Assembly (NCBI RefSeq): GCF_008974145.1
Contig: NZ_BJKP01000010.1
Span: 1 to 46,399, forward strand
Length of the DNA: 46,399 bases
From: Microcystis aeruginosa NIES-4325
Lineage (GTDB): Bacteria; Cyanobacteriota; Cyanobacteriia; Cyanobacteriales; Microcystaceae
Direction of reading: 5' to 3'
A program made the translations under genes and the position numbers. Below, in pieces: positions 15,012 through 23,206 of the stretch. The notes under the pieces were generated by a model, which saw only the letters and a list, made by a program, of their open reading frames with translations, ran no database searches and was not told the DNA's origin. The first letter of the stretch is position 1; the number at the start of each line of letters is the position of its first letter.

Positions 15012-15995
15012 ATGCCGACAATATTTTATTGGGGAGAAGATGAATTTGCTATTAACCAAGCAGTGAAAAATCTGCAAGCAAAACTTCTCGATCCCAATTG
15101 GATACAGTTTAATTATGATAAAATTAATGGCGATCGCAATGAGGCAATTATCGAGGCCCTCAATCAAGCGATGACTCCAGTTTTCGGCATGGGAAATCGT
15201 TTAGTTTGGTTAGCCGATACGGTTATTTGTCAACAATGTTCCGAGGATATTTTCAAGGAATTACAGCGCACTTTGCCCAATTTACCCGAAAATTCCTATC
15301 TGTTATTAACCAGTGCCAAAAAACCCGACTCCCGCTTAAAATCGAGCAAGTTTATCCAAAATCAGGCGGAGGTTAAAGAATTTGAACTAATTCCTCCTTG
15401 GAAAGTCGAGGAAATTGCCCAAAGAGTTAGGGAAATTGCCAAAGAAGTGGGAGTAAAATTAACTGCCGATGCGATCGAACTATTAGCGGAAGCGGTGGGA
15501 AATAACAGCCGCTTGCTGTGGATGGAGTTAGAAAAACTGCGTTTATTTAAAAATAATTCGGCGGGAACTATTGACAAAAAGGACATTTTAAGCTTAGTCA
15601 ACGCCAGCAATCAAAGCAGCCTACAGTTAGCCAGCGCTATTTTAAAACGGGAGACAGGCAAAGCCCTCGAATTAGTTAATGAATTATTAAATCGCAACGA
15701 GAACCCCTTGGCTATCACCGCCACCCTAGTGGGTCAATTTCGCACTTGGGCAATAGTGAAATTAAAAATTGAAGAAGGAGAAAAAGACGACAAAAATATC
15801 GCCGCCGCCGCCGAAATTGCCAATCCCAAGCGACTGTATTTCATTCGCAAAGAGATACAATCCTTTTCTTCTAAACAACTTCTCGCCACCTTGTCCATAC
15901 TTCTCGAATTAGAATATCGTCTCAAACGGGGTGCAGAACCTTTGGCAACTTTGCAAACCAAAATTATCGAACTTTGTTGTTTATTGGTGACTTAA
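15012..15995 (+). CDS. holA: DNA polymerase III delta subunit
   Basis: The delta subunit opens the beta sliding clamp as part of the clamp loader in replication. The 327-residue product from the ATG at 15012 starts MPTIFYWGEDEFAINQAVKN, the usual start of cyanobacterial HolA. The frame stays open 52 codons upstream to 14856, but that leader has no family resemblance. Conserved blocks include VFGMGNRLVWLADT, ENSYLLLTSAKKPDSRLK, LAEAVGNNSRLLWMELEKL and the C-terminal GQFRTWAIVKLK. The domain order is AAA+ fold without a functional P-loop, then helical collar, as is normal for delta. A 9-pair imperfect stem (14879-14887 with 14959-14970) lies in the leader. Confidence 0.9.
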   Translation: MPTIFYWGEDEFAINQAVKNLQAKLLDPNWIQFNYDKINGDRNEAIIEALNQAMTPVFGMGNRLVWLADTVICQQCSEDIFKELQRTLPNLPENSYLLLTSAKKPDSRLKSSKFIQNQAEVKEFELIPPWKVEEIAQRVREIAKEVGVKLTADAIELLAEAVGNNSRLLWMELEKLRLFKNNSAGTIDKKDILSLVNASNQSSLQLASAILKRETGKALELVNELLNRNENPLAITATLVGQFRTWAIVKLKIEEGEKDDKNIAAAAEIANPKRLYFIRKEIQSFSSKQLLATLSILLELEYRLKRGAEPLATLQTKIIELCCLLVT

Positions 15996-16065
15996 TACCC
16001 TTCCTTGCTGTTCAGAAATCCTCTAGAATAAGATTCTATAGATTTCAGACTTCTAAATAGCCACA

Positions 16066-17700
16066 ATGACCGATGATGCCATCCCTAGTCTAAATTTAGC
16101 GATCGCTAGTTTAGCCACGAGTAATAATTTCGCCCGTTGGGTGACGAAAGCGCCCCTACCCGGGGGATATGTGCATCATGACTGCGAATGGACCGAGAGT
16201 CTAACCACGGAATGGATGGCATGGCAGGAAATGTTCTGTCTGCAAAAAATGCCGACCTTGCCGATGTTAGAGCAATTAGAAGCAAATTATCGACCTAAAC
16301 TGACTCTTTCGGGAGAAGGCGGCAGTTATGGCGGTCAATTGATGCAAAAACTAGGTATTAGTCTCTGGCAATGGTTATTTCAAGCATCAATTAGTCAAAG
16401 TTTCGCCCAAAGTCAGGGAATCGCCCTCGGCAAAAATCAGCCCCTGCGAATTCGCTTGGAATGTCGCAATCCCTATTTAATTCTGCTGCCCTGGGAAATT
16501 ATGCAGCAAGCGGGTAAACAGGCCATATCTCTGCATCCGAATATACTCTTTAGCCGCACCACCAGCGATGTGGAACCACTGCCAGCGATAAAACCGAGTA
16601 ATAGTCTCAATATTCTCTTAGTTATTGGTGAAAAACAGATTAAAACCGCCGCTAGTTCCCTCAACCTCAGCGCCATTAATACGGGTCTTGAATCCGAGGC
16701 CGCCAATCTCATCCGGGCCATCTCCCCTGAAGATAGTAGTTCCCCCTCTCAGAATTTGGGAGTGAAAGTCACAGTCGATACCTTAATTCGACCGGGATCC
16801 GAAGAACTGACCAAGGCCTTGGATACGGGTAAATATCAAGCTTTTTTTTACGCCGGTCACGGAATGGCTGCCCCCAATGGCGGTTCCCTATTTCTACGGC
16901 CGGAGGAACAGCTAAACGGTACGGAGTTAGCCCAAGCTTTGGTGAGAAATCAAGTTATTTTAACGGTTTTTAATGCCTGTTGGGGTGCTTATCCCGCTAC
17001 ATTCGGTCAGGAGATGATTCCCCGCAGCAGTCTGGCGGAAGTGTTGATTCACCACGGCGTTCCCGCAGTTTTGGCCATGCGAGATGCGATCGCAGATCGC
17101 GAGGCCTTGAGTTTTATCGAAGTTTTTACCCGCACCCTCTTCGGGTTCAAAGACAAAGAAGCGCAGATGTCCAAGTTGCCCCACGGTCTGAGAGTCCCTA
17201 TTGATCAGGCCGTTCGCATCGCCAGGCAGCAGCTATTAACCCTCTACAAGTACAATCAGCCCGCTTGGACTTTGCCGATTCTCTATATGCACCCAGAATT
17301 CGACGGGCAATTGCTGCAAACCTTTGATGAGACTCAATTACCGACGGTTATGCCCAATATCTCCAGAACCATGCCGGCCGCTTTCTTATACTATCTCGAT
17401 CGTCCCGAAAGAAAATGGTCAATCCGTGGTGGTGGCATGAATATAGGACGGGACAGGGAAAATGATCTACAGATTGCTGAAAAATGGGTTAGTAAAAACC
17501 ATTGTCGGATCATTTGCCGTAAAAATCCCGATTATCCAGACTATCAATACTTTCTCGAAGATTTCTCCCGTTTTGGTACTTTTATCTACCAAGATGGCCA
17601 CTGGAAACAGGTTCATAACCAAGAAGTTCCCCTAGAGTCGGGTTTACAGATTCGCTTCGGCAGTTACGAAGGCCAAATCCTCGCATTTGTGATGGAATAA
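16066..17700 (+). CDS. CHAT-domain protease-like protein with C-terminal FHA domain
   Basis: This 544-residue protein has a CHAT (caspase-like) domain at about 150-420 with the catalytic His in FYAGHG (His265) and Cys in NACWGAYP (Cys305). Both are present, so it may be an active cysteine protease. An FHA domain occupies about 451-540: GR at 461-462 and SxxH at 476-479, the phosphothreonine-binding pattern, with FGT further on. The first 140 residues have no recognised domain. FHA would recruit it to a phosphorylated partner, or respond to Ser/Thr kinase activity. CHAT proteins often act in stress or death pathways, but the target is unknown. It lies 70 bases after holA on the same strand; a functional link is not implied. 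Confidence 0.88.
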   Translation: MTDDAIPSLNLAIASLATSNNFARWVTKAPLPGGYVHHDCEWTESLTTEWMAWQEMFCLQKMPTLPMLEQLEANYRPKLTLSGEGGSYGGQLMQKLGISLWQWLFQASISQSFAQSQGIALGKNQPLRIRLECRNPYLILLPWEIMQQAGKQAISLHPNILFSRTTSDVEPLPAIKPSNSLNILLVIGEKQIKTAASSLNLSAINTGLESEAANLIRAISPEDSSSPSQNLGVKVTVDTLIRPGSEELTKALDTGKYQAFFYAGHGMAAPNGGSLFLRPEEQLNGTELAQALVRNQVILTVFNACWGAYPATFGQEMIPRSSLAEVLIHHGVPAVLAMRDAIADREALSFIEVFTRTLFGFKDKEAQMSKLPHGLRVPIDQAVRIARQQLLTLYKYNQPAWTLPILYMHPEFDGQLLQTFDETQLPTVMPNISRTMPAAFLYYLDRPERKWSIRGGGMNIGRDRENDLQIAEKWVSKNHCRIICRKNPDYPDYQYFLEDFSRFGTFIYQDGHWKQVHNQEVPLESGLQIRFGSYEGQILAFVME

Positions 17701-17701
17701 T

Positions 17702-17904
17702 TAGGGTTGGCTGAAAAAGTTTGTCCTGGGAAGTGGGAATTATGAATTATGAATTATGAATGATGAATTATGAATTATGAATGATGAAGTGGGGGGGTGG
17801 GGAAGTGGGGAAATTGAACTAAAACCCTAAAACCCCAAAACCTGCCCCTGACGACCGGCTACTGACTCCTAACCCCACCAACAAACTTTTTGCCGCAAAC
17901 CCTA
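17702..17904. repeat. MITE, 203 bp, with 23-bp imperfect terminal inverted repeats
   Basis: The left end, TAGGGTTGGCTGAAAAAGTT and then TGT (17702-17724), matches the inverted right end, TAGGGTTTGCGGCAAAAAGT and then TTGT (17881-17904), with two substitutions and one gap. Both ends start with TA, consistent with a TA target. The interior holds heptamer repeats and G-rich and C-rich stretches, and no gene. It starts one base after the CHAT-FHA stop codon and ends one base before the corA stop codon, so it fills the whole space between the convergent genes. Confidence 0.8.
17737..17785. repeat. seven tandem heptamers (gaattat/gaatgat)
   Basis: Seven head-to-tail 7-base units (gaattat x3, gaatgat, gaattat x2, gaatgat) lie inside the MITE. 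Such short tandem heptamers are common between genes in cyanobacteria. Confidence 0.9.
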
Positions 17905-17905
17905 T

Positions 17906-19063
17906 CTAACCTTTTGCTTCCTCTTTCAGGGAATAAATTGGTTTAAACCAACCTTTGCGCCAGAAGTAGAAAATCAAGCCCCCCGCTACGGCTAACATGA
18001 CTAACCAGACAAGGAAATAACTCCATTCTCCTTTTAATTCTGGCATATTCTCGAAGTTCATGCCATAGACACCAACGATAAAAGTTAATGGAATAAAAAT
18101 CGTCGAAATTACGGTTAAAAACTTCATAATTTCGTTTAATTTATTGCCCATAGTGGACATATAAACATCCATCAAACTCGCCGCTAATTCTCGATAAGCT
18201 TCGATAATTTCCAGAATTTGAATGACGTGATCGTAGGAATCCCGAAAATAAATTTGTACCTCATCGCTGACTATACCATGATGGTCACGCATCAGTAAAT
18301 GTAGAACATTTCGCATCGGCCAAATTAAGCGACGCAGTGCCAATAATTCCCGACGGACATCATAGATTTCCTGCATGGTATCTCGATCGGGATTACTAAT
18401 AATCGCATCTTCCAACGCTTCAATCCGATCTTCGTAGTGTTCTACCACGGGAAAATAACCATCGATAATCGTGTCTAATAATAAATAGGTTAAATAATCC
18501 GCCCCCGATTTCCGTACTCGTCCCTGGGAAGTTCGAATTCGATCTCTAACTATCTCAAAACAGTCCTGTAATTCCTCCTCTTGAAAACTCAAAAGATAGC
18601 GTTTTCCCAAGACAAAACTCACCTGTTCTGTATCAAAACCGCTTTCATCTTCTTTCAGTCGCACCATCTGAGAAATCACTAACAATTGATTGTTATAATC
18701 TTCTAACTTGGGTCGCTGCGGCACATTAACCACATCTTCTAATAATAAAGGATGCAGATTAAAAATTTCCCCTACTTGTTTTAAAACCGTCTCACTACCT
18801 AACCCTTGAATATCCATCCAAGACACGGTATTTGTGCCAATATAGGGGGCGCAAGCATTGGGGGTAATATCCACCTTGCGAACGGCGTTATCTTCATCGT
18901 AGTCAATTAAAATAATCCGCGAGGGTTTGGCATCCGGCTCGATAATTAATGTCCCTGGTTCACTACCCGGTTCATCATAAAAATAATCGAAGTAGTCTTC
19001 TTCCTCGTCTCCATCGGTATCGGGACGATTGTTGACGAATATATCGGGTTGTAGTTGGGTCAT
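17906..19063 (-). CDS. corA: CorA magnesium/cobalt transporter
   Basis: This 385-residue inner-membrane channel passes Mg2+ (and Co2+). The large acidic cytosolic domain (1-315) contains the typical DVVNVPQRPKLEDYNNQLLV and LLDTIIDGYFPVVEHYEDRI segments. Two C-terminal helices follow: about 318-345, ending in the selectivity signature YGMNFENMPE, and about 355-378 (YFLVWLVMLAVAGGLIFYFW). The length and the GMN motif are normal. The N-terminal 30 residues are rich in Asp/Glu/Tyr. The start at 19063 fits the alignment, but no strong ribosome-binding site is seen. The gene stands alone, with the MITE directly at its 3' end. Confidence 0.93.
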   Translation of the reverse strand: MTQLQPDIFVNNRPDTDGDEEEDYFDYFYDEPGSEPGTLIIEPDAKPSRIILIDYDEDNAVRKVDITPNACAPYIGTNTVSWMDIQGLGSETVLKQVGEIFNLHPLLLEDVVNVPQRPKLEDYNNQLLVISQMVRLKEDESGFDTEQVSFVLGKRYLLSFQEEELQDCFEIVRDRIRTSQGRVRKSGADYLTYLLLDTIIDGYFPVVEHYEDRIEALEDAIISNPDRDTMQEIYDVRRELLALRRLIWPMRNVLHLLMRDHHGIVSDEVQIYFRDSYDHVIQILEIIEAYRELAASLMDVYMSTMGNKLNEIMKFLTVISTIFIPLTFIVGVYGMNFENMPELKGEWSYFLVWLVMLAVAGGLIFYFWRKGWFKPIYSLKEEAKG

Positions 19064-19160
19064 AAGCTTACAACAATCTGGCTAGTTTGGGCAATAAGAA
19101 AACAGAAAAGTTAAAAAATTTAATTTGCCTAAAGTTACTATCTATCGCCATGAGATTACA

Positions 19161-19320
19161 TTGACATACTCCCACCGTCAAGCTACGCTGTGACGGGGGA
19201 TTCTTTCCACATCGCTGTTAGAAATTCCTTGTTCAACGAGACAACTTAGATTCTCAATGTCTCCACTGAAAACCCAGAGGTCGGACTCTCCCAAGGCGTT
19301 TGGGTCGGTTTCTGTTTGCC
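19161..19320 (-). ncRNA. predicted omega-RNA scaffold of the TnpB element
   Basis: By analogy with known TnpB systems, the guide RNA is made from the 3' end of tnpB through the right end. A hairpin with loop CAGCGTAGCT on the minus strand (loop 19181-19190) sits just before the element end. The guide would start directly after GTATGTCAA and read TGTAATCTCATGGCGA. The upstream RNA limit is a guess. Confidence 0.4.
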
Positions 19321-20464
19321 CAACAGTACCGTTGAGATGATTTCCCAAATATTGCAACCCTTTTTTAAGAATATTTATTGCTGCATTATGATCCCTATCT
19401 AAGACTGTTTTACAATTGGGACATTGATGAGTTCTAGTGCTTAATGTTTTTTGAACTCTCGTCCCACAAACTGAACAATCTTGGCTAGTAAAATGGGGAG
19501 GAACAGCAACACAAACAATCCGATAAATCTTGGCAAAATAATTCAACCATTCAGTGAATTGATACCAAGAAGCATCAGAAATCGACTTGGCAAGCTTACG
19601 GTTTTTGACTAAGTTTCTTACCTTTAAAGCTTCATAAACTACCAGATCATTAGACTGGACCAACGCCAAAGCATCTTTAATTGCTTTGTCTTTACGTTGT
19701 CTTGACACTTTAAGATGAAGCCTAGCCACTTTTATCCGTTGCTTGTGATAGTTGTTAGACTGTTTCTTTCCTTTACGAAATCGTTTTGATAATCGTCGTT
19801 GTGCTTTTTTAAGTCGTTTTTCTGACTTTCTTAAATAACGTGGATTCTCTACTGTATTGCCTTGAGCGTCGGTATAAAATTCCTTTAACCCTAGGTCAAT
19901 TCCTGTTATTTGTCCCGTTGGTTTATGGTATTCTTGCCGTTCTACGTCAATCAAAAACTGGCAATAATAACCATCGGCACGTCTAACAACTCTTACCCGT
20001 TTAATCTGTTGCTCTGAATAATAAACTAAGGTTTTTTGATTACACCATAAATCAAATTCTCCTGCTTTAAAGCCATCGGTAAATTTAATTTTACGTCTAT
20101 CATCAGATAGTTTGTAGCCTGTTAGTTTATACTCAACCGAACGGCTATGCTTTTTAAACCGAGGAAAACCCTTTTTCCCCGGTATCTTAGCATGACAATT
20201 CTGGTAAAACCTATTAATTGATTGCCAGGCTCTATCAGCAGCCGATTGACGAGCTTGAGAGTTTAATTTATTAACCCATGGTGTCTCTTTATTGTTAGCT
20301 AGTACCGCACAAAGCTTTTGAAGATCATTACGGGTTGTCCCCTTATTGTCCATCCAATAACGAACACAAGAGTTACGCACAAACTGAGATGTCCTAATTG
20401 CTTCATCAAGCCGGTGATATTGTTCTGGTGTCCCGTTTTTTAGCTTGGCTTCTACGACTAGCAT
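19178..20464 (-). CDS. tnpB: TnpB RNA-guided endonuclease (IS605 OrfB)
   Basis: This 428-residue TnpB, a relative of Cas12, uses an omega-RNA to direct DNA cleavage. The RuvC-like catalytic residues are all present: Asp in ITGIDLGLKEF, Glu in LVVYEALKVRNL and Asp in DRDHNAAINIL. The zinc-finger Cys pairs are CSVCG and CPNC. The N-terminal helical and wedge part (about 1-180) includes NSCVRYWMD and KKGFPRFK. The roughly 45-residue tail after the last catalytic Asp overlaps the predicted guide-RNA region. A TATAAT at about 20495-20500 on the minus strand may be its -10 box. The gene is intact, so nuclease activity is plausible. Confidence 0.92.
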   Translation of the reverse strand: MLVVEAKLKNGTPEQYHRLDEAIRTSQFVRNSCVRYWMDNKGTTRNDLQKLCAVLANNKETPWVNKLNSQARQSAADRAWQSINRFYQNCHAKIPGKKGFPRFKKHSRSVEYKLTGYKLSDDRRKIKFTDGFKAGEFDLWCNQKTLVYYSEQQIKRVRVVRRADGYYCQFLIDVERQEYHKPTGQITGIDLGLKEFYTDAQGNTVENPRYLRKSEKRLKKAQRRLSKRFRKGKKQSNNYHKQRIKVARLHLKVSRQRKDKAIKDALALVQSNDLVVYEALKVRNLVKNRKLAKSISDASWYQFTEWLNYFAKIYRIVCVAVPPHFTSQDCSVCGTRVQKTLSTRTHQCPNCKTVLDRDHNAAINILKKGLQYLGNHLNGTVGQTETDPNALGESDLWVFSGDIENLSCLVEQGISNSDVERIPRHSVA

Positions 20465-20502
20465 TGATTAATCCTCGACCCTTGGATCGTTTAATTATAA
20501 CA

Positions 20503-20636
20503 CAGTTTACCTACAAATAGTAGAATTAAAATCGTGCTTCGCAGTCAATATCCTGGTCGGATTTCATCCCCCGCAAAGGTTGATGTCTTGTCGAAAAATT
20601 TAGCGGGGGCATTCATCCGACATTTTAGGTAAACTG
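20503..20636. repeat. nested inverted repeats upstream of tnpB
   Basis: CAGTTTACCT (20503-20512) and AGGTAAACTG (20627-20636) are perfect inverted copies. Inside them, GTCGGAT (20556-20562) pairs with ATCCGAC (20615-20621), and CCCCCGC (20568-20574) pairs with GCGGGGG (20603-20609), with a 5x5 internal loop between the two stems. This is plausibly the left-end structure recognised by a Y1 transposase. It also serves as the leader of tnpB. Confidence 0.6.
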
Positions 20637-20722
20637 AAGATTGTTTACTGATTTATTCCCTCCTGATAATTGTCAACGATGAGATTAATCGGGAGAATTA
20701 GCAATATTGACGGCCAAAATTT

Positions 20723-21751
20723 ATGGAATCCGCCTATTTTATTCCCCGTCTAGTTATCCCCGTCGGTGATCCCGCCGGGATCGGTCCTGAAGTGGTGTTA
20801 AAAGCGATCGCCGATTCCCCAATCTCGTCTATTTGTCAGATTACTCTAATCGGCACCAGAACGCTTCTCGAAAAAGCCTATCACGATCCCCATCTTCTCG
20901 ATCGCTTTTCTCTGATCGATTTGCCCTACAATCAAGAAAAAATCGTTTGTGGGCGTGGGGATGCCCACAGTGGTGAAATCAGCTTTCTTTACCTGCAAGA
21001 AGCGATAAAACGCACCCTCAAGGGCGAATTTGATGGTATTGTCACCGGTCCGATCGCTAAATCCTGTTGGCAGTTGGCCGGTTATGATTTCCCCGGTCAA
21101 ACGGAGGTTTTAGCTACCATGGCGGGAATTAACCGTTATGGGATGCTATTCGTCGCTAAATCCTCTCACACTGGCTATAACTTACGCACTCTCCTCGCCA
21201 CTACCCACATCCCCCTGCGAGAAGTTCCCGATACTCTTAACCCCGATCTGATGACCCGAAAACTAGACCTATTGATCGAGTCTTTAAAGCTAGATTTTGG
21301 CATCGATCGCCCCAAAATCGCCATATCTGGCCTTAATCCCCACAGTGGCGAAGCGGGAAAACTGGGAAGGGAAGAAAAGGACTGGTTACAGCCTTGGCTA
21401 GAATCAATGGGACAAAAATACCCGCAAACCCAATTAATCGGCCTTGTCCCCCCGGATACGCTTTGGGTGGAACCGGGACGCGCTTGGTTTAGCGGTGCAG
21501 GGCAACCCGCCGACGCATATCTGGCATTATACCACGATCAGGGCCTAATTCCCGTCAAATTAATGGCTTTTGACTGTGCTGTTAATACTACCATCGGTTT
21601 ACCTTTTGTTCGCACCTCTCCAGACCACGGGACGGCTTTTGATATCGCTGGCCTTGGCATCGCTAGACCCCAGAGTATGCAAGCGGCGATCCAATTAGCG
21701 ATCGAATTATGTCAGCAGCGGTGCAACCAGAGAACTAAACTAGAGATATAG
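20723..21751 (+). CDS. pdxA: 4-hydroxythreonine-4-phosphate dehydrogenase
   Basis: PdxA oxidises 4-phosphooxy-L-threonine in the DXP-dependent route to pyridoxal 5'-phosphate. The 342-residue product shows the family's [15 protein letters not shown] start, [23 protein letters not shown], the metal-binding His residues in LLATTHIPL and in [11 protein letters not shown], and the C-terminal [13 protein letters not shown]. The length is normal (about 330-345). It is followed after 24 bases by the succinate-semialdehyde dehydrogenase gene, probably in one transcript. The ATG at 20723 gives the full N-terminus, but no clear Shine-Dalgarno is seen. Confidence 0.94.
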   Translation: MESAYFIPRLVIPVGDPAGIGPEVVLKAIADSPISSICQITLIGTRTLLEKAYHDPHLLDRFSLIDLPYNQEKIVCGRGDAHSGEISFLYLQEAIKRTLKGEFDGIVTGPIAKSCWQLAGYDFPGQTEVLATMAGINRYGMLFVAKSSHTGYNLRTLLATTHIPLREVPDTLNPDLMTRKLDLLIESLKLDFGIDRPKIAISGLNPHSGEAGKLGREEKDWLQPWLESMGQKYPQTQLIGLVPPDTLWVEPGRAWFSGAGQPADAYLALYHDQGLIPVKLMAFDCAVNTTIGLPFVRTSPDHGTAFDIAGLGIARPQSMQAAIQLAIELCQQRCNQRTKLEI

Positions 21752-21775
21752 CGCTCGATAGGAGACAATTGGGAT

Positions 21776-23140
21776 ATGGGTATCGCTTCAGTTAACCCTG
21801 CCACTGGAGAAATTCTCAAGACTTTTACCCCTCTAACCTCGGAGGAATTGGCGGCGAAATTAGCCCTAGCTGAGGCAACTTTTCAGCAGTATCGCCACAC
21901 CGCCATCAGTCAACGGGGACAGTGGTTACGGCAAGCGGCGGACATTTTGGAACGGGATCAGGTGGCATTGGCTAAAACCATGACTTTAGAAATGGGGAAA
22001 CCGATCAAGTCAGCGATCGCAGAAGTCCTCAAATGTGCCTTGGTTTGTCGTTTCTATGCCGATAATGCCGCCGGTTATCTGGAAGATGTGCCGATTGCCA
22101 CCGATGCTAGTCGCAGTTTTGTCCGTTATCAACCCTTAGGGGTGATTTTAGCGGTTATGCCCTGGAATTTCCCTTTATGGCAAGTATTTCGCTTTGCTGC
22201 CCCCGCTTTGATGGCGGGAAATGTCGGCCTACTCAAACACGCTTCTAATGTCCCCCAATCAGCTTTAGCGGTGGAAAGAATTTTATTAGAAGCTGGGTTT
22301 CCCGAAGGCACTTTTCAAACTCTTTTGATCGGGGCCGATCGCGTTAGTGATTTAATTAACGATGAACGGGTAAAAGCCGCCACTTTAACCGGTAGTGAAC
22401 CGGCGGGGATCAGTTTAGCAGCTGCCGCAGGAAAACAGATCAAAAAGGTGGTTTTGGAGTTGGGAGGTAGTGATCCTTTTATCGTTTTAGATACTGCCGA
22501 TATCGAGGCGGCAGCGACTACGGCAGTGACGGCAAGATTGTTAAATAATGGTCAGACTTGTATCGCCGCTAAACGGTTTATTGTTATGGAAACTGTCGCC
22601 GATCAATTTGAACAGTTATTAGTGGCCAAATTCCAAGCTTTAAAAGTTGGTGATCCCCTCGATGAAACTGTTGATATCGGTCCTTTGGCCACGGTATCGA
22701 TCGTCTCCGAAATTGCCGCCCAAGTGGAAAAAACCGTCGCTATGGGTGGTAGAGTCCTTGTGGGGGGTCAACGTTTAGAGGGAAAAGGTAACTTCTATCT
22801 ACCAACGATTTTAACCGATATTCCCGCCGGTTCTCCGGGGGAAAAAGAGGAATTTTTCGGACCGGTGGCTTTACTATTTCGAGTCAAAAATATCGAGGAA
22901 GCGATCGCTTTAGCTAATGATAGTCCCTTTGGTTTGGGTTCTAGTGCTTGGACGAATAACCCCGCAGAAATTGAGCGTTTAATTACCGAAATTGAGGCCG
23001 GTTGTGTGTTTATTAACGGTATGGTTAAATCCGATCCTCGTTTACCCTTTGGGGGGATTAAACGTTCCGGTTTTGGTCGCGAATTAAGTGTGGAAGGTAT
23101 TCGCGAATTTGTCAACGTTAAAACTATTTGGATTAAGTAA
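21776..23140 (+). CDS. gabD: succinate-semialdehyde dehydrogenase (NAD(P)+)
   Basis: This 454-residue aldehyde dehydrogenase most resembles the SSADH group. Visible are SVNPATGEI at the start, MPWNFPLWQVFR, the glycine motif TLTGSEPAG, the general base Glu in LELGGSDPF and the nucleophile Cys in NNGQTCIAAKRF. In cyanobacteria SSADH completes the 2-oxoglutarate decarboxylase bypass or the GABA shunt of the TCA cycle. Substrate preference cannot be proved from sequence, and other semialdehydes are possible. It is probably co-transcribed with pdxA; AGGAG lies about 12 bases before the ATG. Cagttat heptamers follow the stop codon. Confidence 0.85.
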   Translation: MGIASVNPATGEILKTFTPLTSEELAAKLALAEATFQQYRHTAISQRGQWLRQAADILERDQVALAKTMTLEMGKPIKSAIAEVLKCALVCRFYADNAAGYLEDVPIATDASRSFVRYQPLGVILAVMPWNFPLWQVFRFAAPALMAGNVGLLKHASNVPQSALAVERILLEAGFPEGTFQTLLIGADRVSDLINDERVKAATLTGSEPAGISLAAAAGKQIKKVVLELGGSDPFIVLDTADIEAAATTAVTARLLNNGQTCIAAKRFIVMETVADQFEQLLVAKFQALKVGDPLDETVDIGPLATVSIVSEIAAQVEKTVAMGGRVLVGGQRLEGKGNFYLPTILTDIPAGSPGEKEEFFGPVALLFRVKNIEEAIALANDSPFGLGSSAWTNNPAEIERLITEIEAGCVFINGMVKSDPRLPFGGIKRSGFGRELSVEGIREFVNVKTIWIK

Positions 23141-23142
23141 TT

Positions 23143-23170
23143 CAGTTATCAGTTATCAGTTATCAGTTAG
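23143..23170. repeat. tandem cagttat heptamers
   Basis: Four seven-base units (cagttat x3, cagttag) lie just after gabD. They separate it from the helicase gene. Confidence 0.9.
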
Positions 23171-23206
23171 AAAAGCCTTATATTAACTTAATCTTTTTAT
23201 AAAAAT

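Larger units (their letters stand above)
19161..20628 (-). mobile_element. solo-tnpB IS200/IS605-type element
   Basis: The element is tnpB without tnpA. The right end is marked by an imperfect hairpin (19172-19199) and the ending GTATGTCAA on the minus strand, typical of cyanobacterial relatives. The left boundary is placed where a 30-base match to 34612-34641 begins: both copies start with TTTAC, which I read as target motif plus element end. The boundaries are inferred. Without tnpA it could move only if a related TnpA acts in trans. Confidence 0.65.
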
